DNA of 64,000 bases from VFJL01 sp043721435. Lineage in GTDB: Bacteria; Pseudomonadota; Gammaproteobacteria; Burkholderiales; Nitrosomonadaceae. Positions within the stretch are counted from its first letter, which is position 1. The number at the start of each line of letters is the position of its first letter. The stretch lies in NCBI GenBank assembly GCA_043721435.1, contig JAYSQR010000021.1, forward strand, positions 1-64,000, read 5' to 3'. The translations under genes were made by a program, and so were the position numbers. Below the pieces are notes generated by a model. The model saw only the letters and a program-made list of their open reading frames with translations, did not search any database and was not told where the DNA came from. Shown here in pieces: positions 61,259-64,000 of this stretch.

Positions 61259-61293
61259 GGCAGCAGGTCGCAAGATCTCGCTGCCTTTTTTTT
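61259..61293 (+). terminator. Intrinsic terminator after ihfB
   Basis: GGCAGC and GCTGCC form the stem (61259-61285) and eight T residues follow (61286-61293). A TATAAT hexamer at 61253-61258 touches its left side, so a transcript starting there would begin within the hairpin; I give the terminator reading priority. Confidence 0.75.
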
Positions 61294-61302
61294 GGGTGAG
61301 TC

Positions 61303-61590
61303 ATGAGTTATCTGACATGGTTCGTGCGCATCGTATTGTTTCTGTTGCTGCTCGGTTTCGCCGTGAAGAACGCCGATACGGTGAGACTGCAATATTTTTT
61401 CGGTTATGAGTGGCAAGCGCCGTTGATGCTGATATTGCTGGTCTTTTTCACTCTGGGGGTGGCGATAGGCGTGCTGGCATGCCTGGGTAAAATATTCAGG
61501 CAAAGACGCGAAATTGCCGCATTGAAAAAAAAGTATCCAGCCACGAACGAGCATGAGCCTCCCGTCGCTGTGGGCGACAGGTTGAAGTAA
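61303..61590 (+). CDS. lapA: LapA-family inner membrane protein
   Basis: A 95-residue protein with two transmembrane helices (about 5-22 and 41-64) and a short charged cytoplasmic tail. KNADTVRLQYFFGYEWQAPLMLILLVFFTLG is typical of the DUF1049/LapA family (here only part quoted by position 22-52). LapA works with LapB at the site of lipopolysaccharide assembly in E. coli. The partner gene lapB, nearly always next, is absent here and pyrF follows instead. Confidence 0.88.
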   Translation: MSYLTWFVRIVLFLLLLGFAVKNADTVRLQYFFGYEWQAPLMLILLVFFTLGVAIGVLACLGKIFRQRREIAALKKKYPATNEHEPPVAVGDRLK

Positions 61591-61603
61591 GGCCGCCGAC
61601 CGC

Positions 61604-62293
61604 ATGAACGATCCACGCATTATCGTCGCACTCGACTTTCCCGCCGCGGAACCGGCGCTGGCGCTCGCAGCACAGCTTGACCCGCAGCTATGCCGGGTGA
61701 AAGTAGGCAAGGAGCTGTTCACCGCTGCCGGGCCGCAGTTGGTGGAGCAGTTGATGAGCAAGGGCTTTGAAGTTTTTCTCGATTTGAAATTTCACGATAT
61801 TCCCAACACCGTGGCAGGTGCATGCAAGGCAGCGGCAGGTTTGGGCGTATGGATGGTGAACGTGCATGCGCTCGGCGGAAGAAAAATGCTCTCTGCCGCG
61901 CGCGAGGCGTTGCCGCCGGGGAAAATCCGGCTGATCGCCGTGACCCTGCTCACCAGCATGGGACGGGATGATCTGGCCGACATCGGCCTGAGCGGCGAGC
62001 CGGAAGCCGTGGTGCAGCGGCTGGCCGGGTTGGCCGGTGCGTGCGGACTGGACGGCGTCGTGTGCTCTGCGCTGGAGACCGCACGGCTCAGACAGATGAT
62101 GGGAAAAGATTTCTGTCTGGTCACGCCCGGAATCCGTCCGCTGGATGTTGCCGTGGACGACCAGCAGCGGGTGACAACGCCGCGCCAGGCGATGGCAAAC
62201 GGCGCGGATTACCTGGTGATAGGCAGACCCATCACGCAGGCACCCGACCCGCTGGGGATGTTGCGGCGCTTGCATGCTGAAATTGCAACATAG
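61604..62293 (+). CDS. pyrF: Orotidine 5'-phosphate decarboxylase
   Basis: A 229-residue TIM-barrel enzyme making UMP. VALDFPA near residue 5, KVGKELF near 34, the catalytic DLKFHDIPNTV near 60, and the phosphate-gripping VTPGIRP near 172 and ADYLVIGRPIT near 203 are intact. Starts 13 bp after lapA. Confidence 0.97.
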   Translation: MNDPRIIVALDFPAAEPALALAAQLDPQLCRVKVGKELFTAAGPQLVEQLMSKGFEVFLDLKFHDIPNTVAGACKAAAGLGVWMVNVHALGGRKMLSAAREALPPGKIRLIAVTLLTSMGRDDLADIGLSGEPEAVVQRLAGLAGACGLDGVVCSALETARLRQMMGKDFCLVTPGIRPLDVAVDDQQRVTTPRQAMANGADYLVIGRPITQAPDPLGMLRRLHAEIAT

Positions 62294-62537
62294 TTATTCC
62301 CTACCAGGGGTGGCTTCACACTCCTACAGAATTCCTCTTCTTATTTATCTTGTCTCTGCTGCGCTCGCAGCAACTCATATTGTCTCAGCAAGTTCCACGA
62401 CCTCAACTACACTGAAAATGACAGATCAGGTGGGGCATTCTCAGTAAATGCTGCATGCGGAGAATGACGCCTTGCAACTGTCGGGTAACAGCAAACTTTG
62501 TTTTTCCATCGCTTATATCCAACCTGGAGGAGAGATC

Positions 62538-62900
62538 ATGAAAAAACTGTTATTGCTCATCGTCACACTGTTCGCGTTGGCCACTGTCGTCCACGCAGGC
62601 GTCAACATCAACACCGCCACCCAGGCCGAGCTTGAAACTCTGCAAGGCATCGGCTCCGGCAAGGCCAAGGCGATCATCGAGTATCGCAACAAAAATGGTG
62701 CGTTCAAATCAGTCGATGATCTGGAAAAAGTCAAAGGCATTGGTCCCGGCATCATCAAGCAGTTGCGTCAGGATGCTATGGTCAGCGGCGCTAGCACGGT
62801 CAGCAAGCAGGATAAGCCCGCTGCCAAGCCAGAGGACAAATCCGGCAAGAAAGAAGACAAGCCAGCAGCCAAGCAGGAGAAAAAACCCGCTGCCAAGTAA
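62538..62900 (+). CDS. comEA: ComEA-like exported DNA-binding protein
   Basis: A 120-residue protein with a signal peptide (about 1-21, cleavage after VHA) and a double helix-hairpin-helix (VNINTATQAELETLQGIG and LEKVKGIGPGIIKQL) that binds DNA without sequence preference. The last 30 residues are a Lys/Ala/Pro-rich tail. Such proteins pull DNA into the periplasm during natural transformation. The start has a full GGAGGAGAG binding site. No other competence gene is in the window. Confidence 0.9.
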   Translation: MKKLLLLIVTLFALATVVHAGVNINTATQAELETLQGIGSGKAKAIIEYRNKNGAFKSVDDLEKVKGIGPGIIKQLRQDAMVSGASTVSKQDKPAAKPEDKSGKKEDKPAAKQEKKPAAK

Positions 62901-62929
62901 TTTCGCGCAGTCGTGTTTGAGATTCACTA

Positions 62930-62952
62930 CCCCGGCTGATCCGGGGTTTTTT
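62930..62952 (+). terminator. Intrinsic terminator after comEA
   Basis: CCCCGG (62930-62935) pairs with CCGGGG (62941-62946) around a five-base loop, followed by six T residues. A textbook terminator about 30 bp after the comEA stop codon. Confidence 0.85.
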
Positions 62953-63000
62953 GTGGCTAATCGCGGTATCTATCGGCGGCGTTTCAATCCCGGGCGCATG

Positions 63001-63009
63001 TGCGATAAT
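63001..63009 (+). promoter_or_regulatory. Extended -10 promoter candidate of cysM
   Basis: TGCGATAAT at 63001-63009 fits an extended -10; the -35 (GTTTCA, 62981-62986) is poor at a 17-bp spacing. It lies right after the comEA terminator, so cysM appears to have its own promoter with a leader of 6 to 21 bases, depending on the start. Confidence 0.45.
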
Positions 63010-63036
63010 TCACCACCTTTAATGAATTGCACCGCT

Positions 63037-63924
63037 ATGTTCAAGACCATCGAAGACTTTGTCGGCAATACCCCGCTGGTAAGGCTCAAGCGCTTGCCGG
63101 GAAAAACCGGCAATGTCATTCTCGCCAAGCTGGAAGGCAACAACCCGGCCGGATCGGTGAAGGATCGTCCGGCGCTGTCGATGATTTCACGCGCGCAGGC
63201 GCGCGGCGAGATCAAGCCCGGGGACACGCTGATCGAAGCCACCAGCGGCAACACCGGCATCGCCCTGGCGATGGCAGCGGCGGTGATGGGCTATCGCATG
63301 CTGCTGGTGATGCCGGAGCATCTCAGCATCGAACGGCGGCAATCGATGAGCGCATTCGGTGCGGAAATCGTGCTGACGCCAAAACAAGGCAGCATGGAGC
63401 AGGCGCGCGATGTGGCGGAGCGTATGTGCGACGAGGGGCGCGGCATCATCCTGGATCAGTTTGCCAATCCGGATAATCCGCTGGCGCATTACGCAGGCAC
63501 TGCACCCGAGATCTGGCGCGATACTGCTGGGCAGATCAGCCACTTTGTCAGCAGCATGGGCACTACCGGCACCATCATGGGTTGCGGCAGATATTTCAAG
63601 GAAAAAAATCCCACGATCCAGATCATCGGCGTACAGCCGGAGGAGGGCGCCCAGATTCCCGGCATCCGCAAGTGGCCGCAAGCCTATCTGCCGAAAATCT
63701 ACGATCCCGCGCAGGTGGATCGCATTATGCTGGTGTCGCAGGCCGAAGCGGAGGATGTGACCCGAAGGCTGGCGCGCGAGGAGGGCATATTTGCAGGCAT
63801 TTCATCGGGCGGCGCACTGGCGATGGCGCTCAAGATTTCCGCCGAAGTCGAAAATGCGGTAATCGTTTTTATCGTCTGCGATCGTGGCGACCGTTATTTA
63901 TCTACCGGAGTTTTTGCCGCGTGA
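63037..63924 (+). CDS. cysM: Cysteine synthase B
   Basis: A 295-residue PLP enzyme of the CysM type, able to use thiosulfate as well as sulfide. FVGNTPLVRL near residue 9, NPAGSVKDRPALSMI near 35 (PLP Lys, and Asp-Arg after it as in CysM), ATSGNTGIALAMAAA near 68, SSMGTTGTIMG near 172 and SGGALAMAL near 255 are present. An in-frame ATG at 63022 would add five residues. It is distinct from the CysK at 52 kb, so the organism has both synthases. Confidence 0.95.
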   Translation: MFKTIEDFVGNTPLVRLKRLPGKTGNVILAKLEGNNPAGSVKDRPALSMISRAQARGEIKPGDTLIEATSGNTGIALAMAAAVMGYRMLLVMPEHLSIERRQSMSAFGAEIVLTPKQGSMEQARDVAERMCDEGRGIILDQFANPDNPLAHYAGTAPEIWRDTAGQISHFVSSMGTTGTIMGCGRYFKEKNPTIQIIGVQPEEGAQIPGIRKWPQAYLPKIYDPAQVDRIMLVSQAEAEDVTRRLAREEGIFAGISSGGALAMALKISAEVENAVIVFIVCDRGDRYLSTGVFAA

Positions 63925-63994
63925 ACACAGCAGCACGCATGCGCCGGCAAACAACATTGCAGACTCATCTGCAGACGCAATTGGAGAAAAGCGC

Positions 63995-64000
63995 ATGACG
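63995..64000 (+). CDS. Start of a truncated gene at the right edge
   Basis: An ATG at 63995 with GGAG eight bases upstream, leaving only two codons (Met-Thr) inside the window. Product unknown. A short frame from GTG 63921 to a TGA at 63997 also exists but has no conserved character. Confidence 0.35.

Noticed and set aside
1..64000. CRISPR array, tRNA, rRNA or prophage genes
   Set aside because: No regularly spaced identical repeats, no tRNA-like cloverleaf noticed, and no integrase or structural phage gene. A dedicated scan such as tRNAscan or Infernal could still find an RNA I missed.

Overview
This is a contiguous piece of a Gram-negative bacterial chromosome, most likely a betaproteobacterium of the Nitrosomonadales type. 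The assignment rests on gene order (rne/rluC/HAD/Rieske/S49 peptidase; maf-yceD-rpmF-plsX-fabHDG-acpP-fabF-mltG; rpsB-tsf-pyrH-frr-uppS-cdsA-dxr-rseP-bamA-skp-fabZ-rnhB; aroA-cmk-rpsA-ihfB-lapA-pyrF-comEA-cysM) and protein style, not on a marker RNA gene. I found no rRNA, tRNA or CRISPR array.

Layout. 1-1.2 kb is a scarred accessory strip: the edge of a minus-strand gene that may be a transposase, a small orphan protein with nuclease-like residues, a 34-bp tandem repeat, the frameshifted tail of a type I restriction HsdR subunit, and a 140-bp palindromic element. 1.2-8 kb holds a tyrosine phosphatase, RNase E (minus) and, divergently, RluC, a HAD phosphatase, a Rieske protein and an S49 peptidase. 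8-16.7 kb is the envelope/fatty-acid block: a methylase and Maf on minus, then yceD to mltG on plus. 16.7-21.4 kb has lineage genes: two tandem DUF4124 proteins, exonuclease III, a SEL1-repeat protein, a NYN-domain protein and an unlisted 56-aa charged protein. 21.7-29.4 kb has cysteine desulfurase with IscR (with a near-consensus IscR box over its promoter), TrmJ, SuhB, a mutarotase, MutS and SlyD.

29.5-41.2 kb is one long minus-strand translation/envelope operon from rpsB to rnhB, in which lpxD, lpxA and lpxB are absent from their usual places. 41.3-43.4 kb has a short GlpD-like oxidoreductase and two membrane proteins. 43.4-57 kb is a signalling region: a four-gene two-component operon, a GAF-PAS-GGDEF/EAL gene split by an apparent one-base deletion, CheW, the cysE-cysK pair, panD, an exported ankyrin protein, a collapsed PAS-GGDEF-EAL pseudogene and an HDOD-GAF protein. 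57-64 kb returns to conserved genes (aroA to cysM), with lapB missing between lapA and pyrF.

Most of the window is housekeeping. What stands out: the coincident absence of lpxD/lpxA/lpxB and lapB at two separate conserved loci; two independently damaged cyclic-di-GMP genes within 6 kb; the IscR-type operator; the nested palindromic element near the left end; and a possibly leaderless yceD message. I did not find a convincing new multi-gene system.
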